Both the position numbers and the translations under genes were made by a program. A stretch of 47,453 bases of DNA, taken from assembly GCA_944326725.1 (NCBI GenBank), contig CALVFA010000057.1, forward strand, positions 1 through 47,453, given 5' to 3'. This stretch comes from an uncultured Elusimicrobiales bacterium (GTDB taxonomy: Bacteria; Elusimicrobiota; Elusimicrobia; Elusimicrobiales; Elusimicrobiaceae). Shown here piece after piece: positions 41,106-47,453 of the stretch. Each line of letters opens with the position of its first letter. The first letter of the stretch is position 1. The notes under the pieces were generated by a model that saw only the letters and a program-made list of their open reading frames with translations, was not told the origin of the DNA and ran no database searches.

Positions 41106-41625
41106 CACAATTCCTACTATAAAAACACCAATAAAGCATGATTTTGGCGGTTTTACACTCATAGAGCTTTTGGTGGTAGTGCTGATTATTGGTATTTTGG
41201 CTGCCATTGCGTGGCCGCAGTATCAAGTGGCAGTGGCAAAGGCGCGTTATGTCCGGGTGATGCCCATGTTAACCCATTATAAACAAGAACAGGAAGTATT
41301 TTTTATGAATAATGGGCGCTATGCGGAAACTTGGGAAGAAATTATTGCGTTGCCAGAAGGGGCAGAAAAGCGAGGAGATAATTCTTTTTATTGGAATAAG
41401 ATATATTGGTATCTTTCCTCTGCTATCGTGATTGCTGCATTGGGAGATTATGCCAAATTGGAATATCGTGTGGATTTTGATAATGTCCCTGGTTCAAAGG
41501 GGAGAACTTGTGTGGCTTATGATATTAATAAGATTGCGGGACGTGTTTGCAGAAGCTTAGGCGGAATTGAAATCAATACTGGCAGTGCTACAAATGGCAC
41601 ATATGTTGTGTATCGGTTACCATAA
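41086..41625 (+). CDS. Type IV prepilin (PilE-like major or minor pilin)
   Basis: 179 aa. Class III signal peptide of 22 residues ending G22, cleavage before F23, with E27 at the +5 position of mature pilin (GG|FTLIELLVVVLIIGILAAIAWPQYQVAVAKARY). The hydrophobic helix is followed by an amphipathic helix, a globular domain with two cysteines (CVAYDIN.., RVCRSLGG) that may form the D-loop disulfide, and a GTYVVYRLP end. No other pilus assembly gene is nearby; such orphan pilin genes are, from memory, frequent in Elusimicrobiota. The only plausible start lies in the loop of the inverted repeat; an in-frame TAA at 41074 excludes upstream ones except a TTG at 41080. Confidence 0.93.
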   Translation: MSKIYQNTIPTIKTPIKHDFGGFTLIELLVVVLIIGILAAIAWPQYQVAVAKARYVRVMPMLTHYKQEQEVFFMNNGRYAETWEEIIALPEGAEKRGDNSFYWNKIYWYLSSAIVIAALGDYAKLEYRVDFDNVPGSKGRTCVAYDINKIAGRVCRSLGGIEINTGSATNGTYVVYRLP

Positions 41626-41659
41626 GTCTAATCCAAAACAATACTTGCTCTTTTGTGAG

Positions 41660-41691
41660 ACCCTTTCTATACTCAGTAGAAAGGGTTTTTT
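41660..41691 (+). terminator. Intrinsic terminator after the prepilin gene
   Basis: ACCCTTTCTA, seven-nt loop, TAGAAAGGGT (41677-41686) and a T-run to 41691. Confidence 0.93.
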
Positions 41692-41744
41692 GTTGGTCTT
41701 TGACTAGGGAATTTGTTTTTAAAATTAGCAATCTAAAAAAGGGG

Positions 41745-41773
41745 TTGACAAAAATAAAATAATAGGCTACAAT
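41745..41773 (+). promoter_or_regulatory. Sigma-70 promoter of hrcA-grpE-dnaK
   Basis: Consensus TTGACA (41745-41750), 17-nt spacer, TACAAT (41768-41773). It is the best consensus promoter in the window; the expected start point near 41780 falls inside the CIRCE element. Confidence 0.88.
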
Positions 41774-41774
41774 A

Positions 41775-41801
41775 TTAGCAGGCCAAAATAAAGAGTGCTA
41801 A
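41775..41801 (+). promoter_or_regulatory. CIRCE operator (HrcA binding site), left arm imperfect
   Basis: Left arm TTAGCAGGC (41775-41783), 9-nt spacer, right arm GAGTGCTAA (41793-41801). The consensus is TTAGCACTC-N9-GAGTGCTAA, so the right arm is perfect and the left arm differs at its last three bases. Spacing, position just after the -10 box and the hrcA gene downstream make the call firm. Confidence 0.9.
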
Positions 41802-41839
41802 AATAAAACCATTCTTTTAGATGGAAACGGACGAAAAAT

Positions 41840-42937
41840 ATGCGAATATTAAAGCCGGAAATAGCCAAAGAAAGAAAAGAAAAAATCCTGCGCTGGGTAG
41901 TGCAGCAGTTTGTAGAAAACCGCCGCCCGGTGGGGTCGCAGCTGATTGCGTCCAGTGCGCTGAAAGATATTTCCAGCGCCACCATTCGCAACATTATGAA
42001 AGATTTGGAAGAGGAAGGATACCTCTACCAGCCGCATACGTCCGGCGGCCGTATCCCGACCGACAAAGCCTACCGCTATTATGTGGATTATTTGACCGGT
42101 GTGCAGCGTATGGCGGCCCAAGAGCGTGAACGCATTGAAAAACAATACGATGAGCGCGTTAGCGAGCTGGACAATGTCATGGTGCACACTTCGCGCCTGC
42201 TAGCGCGTCTGTCGGGGGCGGCTGGGTTTGTATACGCCGCCAGCGTAGAGGACCAGGTGGTCAAGCGGTTGGATTTTTTGCCCATTGGCCCGGGGCTGAT
42301 TTTGGCGGTATTGGTAACCGAATCCGGCTTGGTGCGCCATTGGCCGGTGCGCTTGGGGTATGATTTGGCCCCCGCCAAATTGCGCCTGCTGAGCAACTTT
42401 ATTAATAGTGAAATAGAGGGTATGACGCTCAAAGACGCACAGCGTTTCCTGTGGCAATATATAGAATCGGGCCACCGCGAAATTGCCGACGTGGCAGACC
42501 TGGCGGTGCAGGTGCTTAAAGATATGCAAAAGCCGCAGGCTTCCGCCGAAGAGCTGTATGTGGAAGGCATTGGCCGCATGCTGGCTAACACTGAAGAGAC
42601 CGACTATGAGGACCTCAAACAAATGATGAGCGTGGTGGAAGAGCGCCAGCGGCTGTCCGGTTTATTGGCGGAGAAAATGGAAGATTTGCGCCGCAGCGGC
42701 AAGCAGGTGGCGGTCAGCATTGGCAGTGAAAATGAACTGAAGGAATTGCAAAATGTCAGTATTGTGTCTTCCGCTTACCGCGTGGGGGACAAAACCGTAG
42801 GCATGCTGGGCATTATCGGCCCCAAGCATATGCAATATACCAAAGTGATGTCTTTGGTCAAATTTATGGGGGACCTATTGGAAGGCAGCATCAACGCGTG
42901 GAACGCGCTGCCGGACAAGGAAGAAGATTATGAGTAA
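41840..42937 (+). CDS. hrcA: Heat-inducible transcription repressor HrcA
   Basis: Repressor of class I heat-shock genes; binds CIRCE and is kept active by GroEL. 365 aa. N-terminal winged helix EKILRWVVQQFVENRRPVGSQLI..SSATIRNIMKDLEEEGYL with the wing HTSGGRIPTDKAYRYYVD, followed by a GAF-like dimerisation domain and C-terminal VGMLGIIGPKHMQYTKVMSLVKFMGDLL. It represses its own operon through the CIRCE element at 41775. No strong Shine-Dalgarno before the ATG at 41840, although the leader is about 60 nt. It overlaps grpE by 8 nt. Confidence 0.97.
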   Translation: MRILKPEIAKERKEKILRWVVQQFVENRRPVGSQLIASSALKDISSATIRNIMKDLEEEGYLYQPHTSGGRIPTDKAYRYYVDYLTGVQRMAAQERERIEKQYDERVSELDNVMVHTSRLLARLSGAAGFVYAASVEDQVVKRLDFLPIGPGLILAVLVTESGLVRHWPVRLGYDLAPAKLRLLSNFINSEIEGMTLKDAQRFLWQYIESGHREIADVADLAVQVLKDMQKPQASAEELYVEGIGRMLANTEETDYEDLKQMMSVVEERQRLSGLLAEKMEDLRRSGKQVAVSIGSENELKELQNVSIVSSAYRVGDKTVGMLGIIGPKHMQYTKVMSLVKFMGDLLEGSINAWNALPDKEEDYE

Positions 42938-43517
42938 GAAACACCACAAACACACCGACGGACTCACCGAACAGGAAGAGCAAGATTTGCCGGCTGATTA
43001 CGAACCGGAAATAGAGGCGCAGGAAGAACAAGACGCCGCGCCCGCCCCGCAGCAGCCGGACTATTACGAAAAATATGTGCGCTTAAGCGCGGATTTTGAA
43101 AATTTCCGCAAACGCACCGAACGCGAAAAAGCGGCCCTGCTCGCATACGGCAAAAAGGATTTTGTAGAGAAGTTATTGCCCGCCTACGAAGTGCTTTTGC
43201 GCCAACAGCAGAATATGCAAAAGCAAGCCGCAGACAAAAAAACCTCAGAAGAGCTGAAGAATTTATTGGGGGGCTTAAACATGGTGCTGGGGGAGATGGA
43301 CAAAGCCTTTAAGTCCGAGGGTATAGAGCGTATGGACGTGATGGGCAAGCCCTATGACCCGCAGACCTCGGAAGCGATAGCGGTTATCCCCGCTAAGGCA
43401 GAGCAAGACGGCGTTGTGCTGGAAGTGGTGCAAATGGGATTTATGATGGACGGAAAGGTATTGCGTCCGGCCCGGGTAGTGGTCGGAAAAGCGGAGGAAG
43501 AAAACAAAAAAGAGTAA
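42930..43517 (+). CDS. grpE: Nucleotide exchange factor GrpE
   Basis: Releases ADP from DnaK. 195 aa: an acidic, Glu/Gln-rich disordered N-terminus (residues 10-48), a long helix with YVRLSADFENFRKRTEREK, and the C-terminal beta-wing domain with MDVMGKPYDPQTSEAIAVIPAKAEQDGVVLEVVQMGFMMDGKVLRPARVVV, the GrpE signature. The start lies inside the hrcA end. 70 nt separate it from dnaK. Confidence 0.96.
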   Translation: MSKKHHKHTDGLTEQEEQDLPADYEPEIEAQEEQDAAPAPQQPDYYEKYVRLSADFENFRKRTEREKAALLAYGKKDFVEKLLPAYEVLLRQQQNMQKQAADKKTSEELKNLLGGLNMVLGEMDKAFKSEGIERMDVMGKPYDPQTSEAIAVIPAKAEQDGVVLEVVQMGFMMDGKVLRPARVVVGKAEEENKKE

Positions 43518-43520
43518 GCA

Positions 43521-43549
43521 TAAGCAGTAAAACAGTATAAGCAGTAAAA
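43521..43549 (+). repeat. Short direct repeat in the grpE-dnaK spacer
   Basis: TAAGCAGTAAAA occurs at 43521-43532 and 43538-43549 (period 17), with a related AACAGTA at 43568. No promoter-like or operator-like role is evident; possibly a slippage product. Confidence 0.5.
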
Positions 43550-43587
43550 ACAATTTAACTATTTTCAAACAGTAAGGAGAAAAACAT

Positions 43588-45468
43588 ATGGCTAAAATTA
43601 TTGGTATTGACTTGGGTACTTCCAACACCGCCGCGGCGGTTATGGAAGGGGGCAGAGGGACCATTATCCCTTCCGCTGAAGGCAGCTCCATCGGCGGCAA
43701 AGCGTTCCCGTCTTATGTAGCGTTTACCAAAGACGGTCAGCGTTTGGTGGGTGAGCCGGCCCGCCGGCAGGCTATTGCCAACCCGGAAGGTACGGTCACT
43801 GCGTTCAAACGCAAAATGGGGGAAAATTACAAATATAATCTGCGCGGTCAGGAATTTACGCCGCAGCAACTCTCTGCTTTTGTCTTGCAGAAAGTGAAAA
43901 AAGACGCAGAGGCTTTTTTAGGCGAACCGGTGGAAAAGGCCGTCATCACCGTGCCCGCGTATTTTAACGATAACCAGCGCCAAGCCACCAAAGACGCCGG
44001 CCGCATTGCCGGGTTGGAAGTGGTGCGCCTCGTCAATGAGCCGACCGCTGCTGCTTTGGCTTTTGGTATTGATAAAGCCGGCAAAGAGCAAAAGATTTTG
44101 GTCTTTGACTTGGGCGGCGGTACACTGGATGTAACCATTATGGAAATGGGCAAAGAAGGCACCTTTGATGTGCTGTCCACCTCCGGCGATACACAGCTGG
44201 GCGGTACGGATATGGACAATGCCATTATTGCCTGGATGGTAGATGAATTTAAAAAGAGCACCGGCATTGATTTGTCCGCTGACAAACAGGCCCAACAGCG
44301 CCTCAAAGAAGCGGCCGAAAAAGCCAAGATTGAGCTGTCCACCACCATGGAAACGGACATCAATCTGCCCTTCATCAGCGCCGACAGCACCGGCCCCAAA
44401 CACCTGGAGCTCAAACTATCCCGCGCCAAACTGGAAAGCTTGGTGGACGGCATTGTTAAACGCTGCGGCAAGTCTATTGACCAGGCTTTGTCTGACGCCA
44501 AGCTGTCTGCTTCCGGCGTGGACCGCATTATCTTGGTCGGCGGCCCGACCCGTATGCCGATTGTGCAGAAATATGTGGAAGACCACGTGGGCAAGAAAAT
44601 TGAACGCGGCATTGACCCGATGGAATGCGTGGCTATCGGTGCCTCTGTGCAGGCCGGTATTTTGACCGGGGAAGTGAAAGACGTGCTCTTGTTGGACGTG
44701 ACCCCGCTGTCTTTGGGCTTGGAAACCTTGGGCGGCGTGTGCACGCGCCTCATTGAGCGCAACACCACGATTCCGGTGCGCAAGACGCAGATTTTCTCTA
44801 CGGCTTCGGACAACCAGCCTGCCGTGACCATTAACGTCTTGCAGGGTGAACGCCCGATGGCAAAAGACAATGTGCCCCTGGGCAAATTTGACCTTGACGG
44901 CATTCCGCCCGCTCCGCGCGGCGTACCGCAGATTGAAGTGACGTTTGATATTGACGCCAACGGTATTTTGAACGTGTCTGCTAAAGACCTCGGTACCAAT
45001 AAAGAACAGCACATTACCATCAGCTCGCCCAACAAACTCAGCGATGCGGAAGTAGAAAAATTCGTCAAAGACGCAGAGAAATTTGCCGAAGAAGACAAAA
45101 AGCACAAAGAGTTTGTGGAAGCCAAAAACGAGGGCGACAGCGTACTCTACCAGACCGAAAAGGCCTTGAAAGACTACGGTGACAAAGTGTCTCAAGACGA
45201 CCGCCTGGCCATTGACCGCGCGCTCAATGATTTGCGTGACGCGCTCAAGACCGAAGACGCCGCCAAAATCCGCTCTGCTAAAGACGCGGCCTTGCAGGCC
45301 AGCCAAAAGCTGGGTGAAGCGATGTATAAATCCCAGCAGCAGGCCCAAGCCGGCGCAGCCGGCGCCCAAGCGGGCGCCCAGCCCGGCCCGGACGCGGCCC
45401 AGCAGGCAGCCGGCGCTAGCAACGGCGGCAAAGACGACGTGGTAGAAGCCGAAGTGGTAGATAAATAA
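43588..45468 (+). CDS. dnaK: Chaperone DnaK (Hsp70)
   Basis: ATP-dependent chaperone, 626 aa. ATPase domain opens with [57 protein letters not shown] and [10 protein letters not shown] follow. The interdomain linker is [13 protein letters not shown], then the substrate-binding domain with [10 protein letters not shown] and the helical lid. The tail is a Gln/Ala/Gly-rich stretch ending [11 protein letters not shown], close to the usual EEVD-type end. GTSN replaces the more common GTTN at the phosphate loop. Strong AAGGAG eight bases before the ATG fits high expression. Terminator downstream closes the hrcA operon. Confidence 0.98.
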   Translation: MAKIIGIDLGTSNTAAAVMEGGRGTIIPSAEGSSIGGKAFPSYVAFTKDGQRLVGEPARRQAIANPEGTVTAFKRKMGENYKYNLRGQEFTPQQLSAFVLQKVKKDAEAFLGEPVEKAVITVPAYFNDNQRQATKDAGRIAGLEVVRLVNEPTAAALAFGIDKAGKEQKILVFDLGGGTLDVTIMEMGKEGTFDVLSTSGDTQLGGTDMDNAIIAWMVDEFKKSTGIDLSADKQAQQRLKEAAEKAKIELSTTMETDINLPFISADSTGPKHLELKLSRAKLESLVDGIVKRCGKSIDQALSDAKLSASGVDRIILVGGPTRMPIVQKYVEDHVGKKIERGIDPMECVAIGASVQAGILTGEVKDVLLLDVTPLSLGLETLGGVCTRLIERNTTIPVRKTQIFSTASDNQPAVTINVLQGERPMAKDNVPLGKFDLDGIPPAPRGVPQIEVTFDIDANGILNVSAKDLGTNKEQHITISSPNKLSDAEVEKFVKDAEKFAEEDKKHKEFVEAKNEGDSVLYQTEKALKDYGDKVSQDDRLAIDRALNDLRDALKTEDAAKIRSAKDAALQASQKLGEAMYKSQQQAQAGAAGAQAGAQPGPDAAQQAAGASNGGKDDVVEAEVVDK

Positions 45469-45485
45469 GCTTGCTAAGCATACCA

Positions 45486-45518
45486 AAACCCGCCTGCAAA
45501 AATGCAGGCGGGTTTTTT
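45486..45518 (+). terminator. Intrinsic terminator after dnaK
   Basis: 13-bp stem AAACCCGCCTGCA / TGCAGGCGGGTTT around an AAAA loop, T-run to 45518; 17 nt after the stop. Confidence 0.95.
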
Positions 45519-45677
45519 GTGGCTGGATGAGGGAGATTTTGCTTTTTGGCAAAAAGTAAATTTAAAAAGGATCGTCAGGGTAAAGGCGCCTAGTCAGCCT
45601 GTACTGTTTTATGTGCCAATAGGGCTGTTTGATGTTGTTCTTTGCCGCTTTTATCTGTGGAGAAGAATACAGAGACT

Positions 45678-46247
45678 TTAGTAAATCTGCGGATTGTCTT
45701 TAAACGGGCCGTAGCGTTTGCCGGCGAGCGTTTGCCTGATAAAATGCGCCAGCGTTTTTTGGTACAGGATTGGGCGGTTCATACGGCGGATAATATAGTC
45801 TAGGCGTATGCGCTGATAATGGGCTGGCAAGGAGCAAAACTTTTCCCAAAAAGGTTTGTTTTGTTGTAAATCACGCAGCAAAGCGGGAGGAATGACAAAA
45901 AGAGCGGGGTCTAAATCCGGCAGTACGGCTTGCCCGGCGGGGGTCATCAGCTCACGGGCTATAGCCAAGCGGGCCTGGTGTTTATTTAACTCACTCCAGC
46001 GGCTGTTTGGCCGGCGCGGCGTCCAGCGTTGGCAGGAGAAAGTGGAGTCGTATTTCTTTTTTTGTCCGTCTATCCAACCAAAACAAATGGCTTGCTGCAC
46101 CGCGTCGCAATAAGCCAGAGAGGGCAAGCCGGAAGATTTGAGCGGATACAAAAGCCAAATTTCTTTTTGGCTTTTATGATTTGCGGTTAACCAATTACGC
46201 CACTCGGATCTGGTTTTAGGATAAAAGGTTTGTGTAATGGGCGGCAT
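45678..46247 (-). CDS. YdeI/OmpD-associated family protein
   Basis: 189 aa. N-terminal FYPKTRSEWRNWLTANHKSQKEIWLLYPLKSSG, then the family signature YCDAVQQAICFGWIDGQKKKYD followed by QRWTPRRPNSRWSELN, typical of the YdeI/OmdA group; the C-terminal helical part matches PF13376-like segments. Members are linked to polymyxin or bacteriocin protection in some bacteria, but the mechanism is unknown. The gene lies between dnaK and dnaJ on the other strand, breaking up the usual dnaK-dnaJ pair. Extended -10 TGT-TAAAAT ends 6 nt before the ATG. Confidence 0.85.
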   Translation of the reverse strand: MPPITQTFYPKTRSEWRNWLTANHKSQKEIWLLYPLKSSGLPSLAYCDAVQQAICFGWIDGQKKKYDSTFSCQRWTPRRPNSRWSELNKHQARLAIARELMTPAGQAVLPDLDPALFVIPPALLRDLQQNKPFWEKFCSLPAHYQRIRLDYIIRRMNRPILYQKTLAHFIRQTLAGKRYGPFKDNPQIY

Positions 46248-46253
46248 AAATTT

Positions 46254-46262
46254 ATTTTAACA
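46254..46262 (-). promoter_or_regulatory. Extended -10 box of the YdeI-like gene, leaderless type
   Basis: Minus-strand TGT-TAAAAT, the same nine bases as the birA promoter, ending 6 nt before the ATG at 46247. Confidence 0.55.
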
Positions 46263-46350
46263 AAAGAAGCGCCTGAGTATTTGTGGCACCGTGCGCGCAA
46301 GGCTGCTAAATTTAATAAAATATATATAAATACGAAACAGAACTATTATT

Positions 46351-47453
46351 ATGCCTACAGCTATGAAAGAAGATTATTATGAGATTTTAGGTATTTCCCG
46401 CACGGCCAGCGAAACGGAAATTAAATCCGCCTTCCGCCGCCAAGCCATGAAATACCACCCGGACCGCAACCCCGGCGATAAACAGGCCGAAGAGCAATTT
46501 AAAAAAATCAATGAGGCCTTTTCCGTTTTGTCGGACCCTTCCAAAAAACAAATGTATGACCAGTACGGCCACGCCGGCGTAAATACCGGAGCGGGCGGCT
46601 TTAACGGATTTAATGCTTCCGGCTTTGCCGATGTGGGCGATATTTTTGGCTCTATGTTTGGCGATATTTTCGGCGGAGGTTTTGGCTCTGCGCGCGGCGG
46701 CAAGCCCCGGGCCCAGCGCGGGGAAGATTTAAAAGTAGATGTGGATTTGACTTTAGAGCAAGCCTACAGCGGGCTGGAAAAAGAAGTATCTTACACCCGC
46801 GTGGACCACTGCGCCGTGTGCGGCGGCAGCGGGGCCGAAGAGGGCAGCTCGGTCAAAACGTGCCGCTCCTGTAACGGCAGCGGCAGCGTAGTGTACCGCC
46901 AGGGTTTTTTTAGTATGCGCCAGACCTGCCCGGACTGCGGCGGCAAAGGCACCGTGGTGGAAAAGCCGTGCAAAAAATGCCGCGGCAGCGGGGTGGAGCA
47001 CGTCAAAGAAAATATTACCGTCAAAATCCCTTCCGGTGTGCGCACCGGCATTACGCTGCGCGTCAATAACGGCGGCGATATCGGCACCAACGGCGGTGGA
47101 TATGGGGATTTGTATGTAGAAATCCACGTCAAAGAACACAAAATTTTTAAGCGCGACGGGGACAATTTAGTCATAGACGCACAAATTACCTATCCGCAGG
47201 CGGTTTTGGGCGGCAGTATCAAAGTGCCTACTATTGAAGGTAAAGAGGTGGAAGTGGATATCCCCAAAGGCACCCAATTTGGCGAGGTGCTTAAAATGCA
47301 GGGCTGCGGGATGCCCAAGCTGGGCAAAAAGGGCTTTGGCGATTTGCTGATTAACGTCAAAATAGAAGTGCCCAAACGTCCTACCTCCCGGCAGAAAGAA
47401 CTGCTGGAAGAGCTGGCCAAAGAAACCGGCGGCAAGAAAAGTTTCTTTGAAAA
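46351..47453 (+). CDS. dnaJ: Chaperone DnaJ (Hsp40), C-terminus cut by window edge
   Basis: Co-chaperone that delivers substrates to DnaK. 367 codons are visible. J domain DYYEILGISRTASETEIKSAFRRQAMKYHPDRN with HPD at residues 36-38, Gly/Phe-rich region (about residues 75-115), four CxxCxGxG zinc repeats (CAVCGGSG, CRSCNGSG, CPDCGGKG, CKKCRGSG, residues 154-214), then the substrate-binding C-terminal domains. Only a few residues should be missing. Two ATGs are possible, 46351 and 46363 (MKEDYYEIL); the second gives the more usual N-terminus. Separate transcription unit; no CIRCE element was found in the 103-bp upstream region. Confidence 0.97.
   Translation, partial: MPTAMKEDYYEILGISRTASETEIKSAFRRQAMKYHPDRNPGDKQAEEQFKKINEAFSVLSDPSKKQMYDQYGHAGVNTGAGGFNGFNASGFADVGDIFGSMFGDIFGGGFGSARGGKPRAQRGEDLKVDVDLTLEQAYSGLEKEVSYTRVDHCAVCGGSGAEEGSSVKTCRSCNGSGSVVYRQGFFSMRQTCPDCGGKGTVVEKPCKKCRGSGVEHVKENITVKIPSGVRTGITLRVNNGGDIGTNGGGYGDLYVEIHVKEHKIFKRDGDNLVIDAQITYPQAVLGGSIKVPTIEGKEVEVDIPKGTQFGEVLKMQGCGMPKLGKKGFGDLLINVKIEVPKRPTSRQKELLEELAKETGGKKSFFE

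Noticed and set aside
40842-41226. Small open frames on both strands near the pilin inverted repeat
   Set aside because: They arise because the palindrome reads similarly on both strands; no conserved content.
43518-43587. Tandem repeat in the grpE-dnaK spacer as an operator or CRISPR-like array
   Set aside because: Only two 12-nt copies at a 17-nt period, with no promoter nearby and no spacer-repeat structure.
43848-45552. Long minus-strand open frames (up to 425 codons) opposite dnaK
   Set aside because: Shadow frames created by the regular codon use of dnaK; Ser/Cys-rich nonsense translation, no ribosome site.
46248-46350. Possible CIRCE element before dnaJ
   Set aside because: The only resemblance is a GCTAAATTT stretch; there is no GAGTGCTAA arm or matching spacing.

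Overview
The window looks like a chromosomal segment of a Gram-negative anaerobe. It has outer-membrane proteins with signal peptides, a lipobox-bearing Wza-type exporter, MurE with the DNPR signature of meso-diaminopimelate ligases, peptidoglycan recycling genes, and two-[4Fe-4S] ferredoxin motifs in an envelope polysaccharide cluster. The single type IV prepilin (41.1 kb) resembles, from memory, the multi-copy PilE-like pilins of Elusimicrobiota (Elusimicrobium). That phylum is my best guess, not a proven assignment.

Layout. (1) 0-5.2 kb, minus strand: a peptidoglycan recycling operon read as AI-2E-family permease, AmpG-like permease, murQ, anmK, nagZ (cut by the window start), with tiny gaps or overlaps. 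(2) 5.4-7.1 kb, plus: a small periplasmic protein and an outer-membrane beta-barrel, closed by a terminator. (3) 7.4-28.2 kb: a capsule/exopolysaccharide locus. A minus-strand block holds a secreted TIM-barrel hydrolase-like protein, the priming sugar-phosphate transferase and an NAD epimerase. A long plus-strand block holds three GT2 and two GT4 glycosyltransferases, a pyruvyl-transferase-like protein, an F420-dehydrogenase-beta-like Fe-S protein, an EpsG-type polymerase, DUF1919, a Wzx flippase and UDP-galactopyranose mutase. A second minus-strand block holds an acyltransferase, the Wzc-type kinase/chain-length protein, a short Wza lipoprotein and an O-antigen ligase/polymerase. The Wzb-type phosphatase is divergent. 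This is a complete Wzx/Wzy-type pathway: priming, assembly, flipping, polymerisation, export and phospho-control. (4) 28.2-41 kb: housekeeping genes (EamA permease with His-rich tail, tRNA-Val, marC, uvrB, birA-like, a receiver-only response regulator, tilS, pentapeptide protein, alpha/beta hydrolase, TIGR02757 protein, murE-murD, tatD). (5) 41-47.4 kb: prepilin, then the heat-shock cluster hrcA-grpE-dnaK under a sigma-70 promoter with an imperfect CIRCE operator, a YdeI-like gene on the other strand, and dnaJ running off the end.

The most striking pattern is how genes start. About ten genes have an extended -10 box (TGn-TAnnnT) ending only 6-9 nt before the start codon and no Shine-Dalgarno sequence, which predicts leaderless mRNAs. 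A smaller set (AI-2E permease, the 5.4 kb secreted protein, dnaK, anmK) has clear AGGAG-type sites. Several divergent gene pairs are separated by only 34-38 bp, with two back-to-back or overlapping -10 boxes. The prepilin start codon lies in the 6-nt loop of a perfect 16-bp inverted repeat. No CRISPR array, insertion sequence or prophage was seen.
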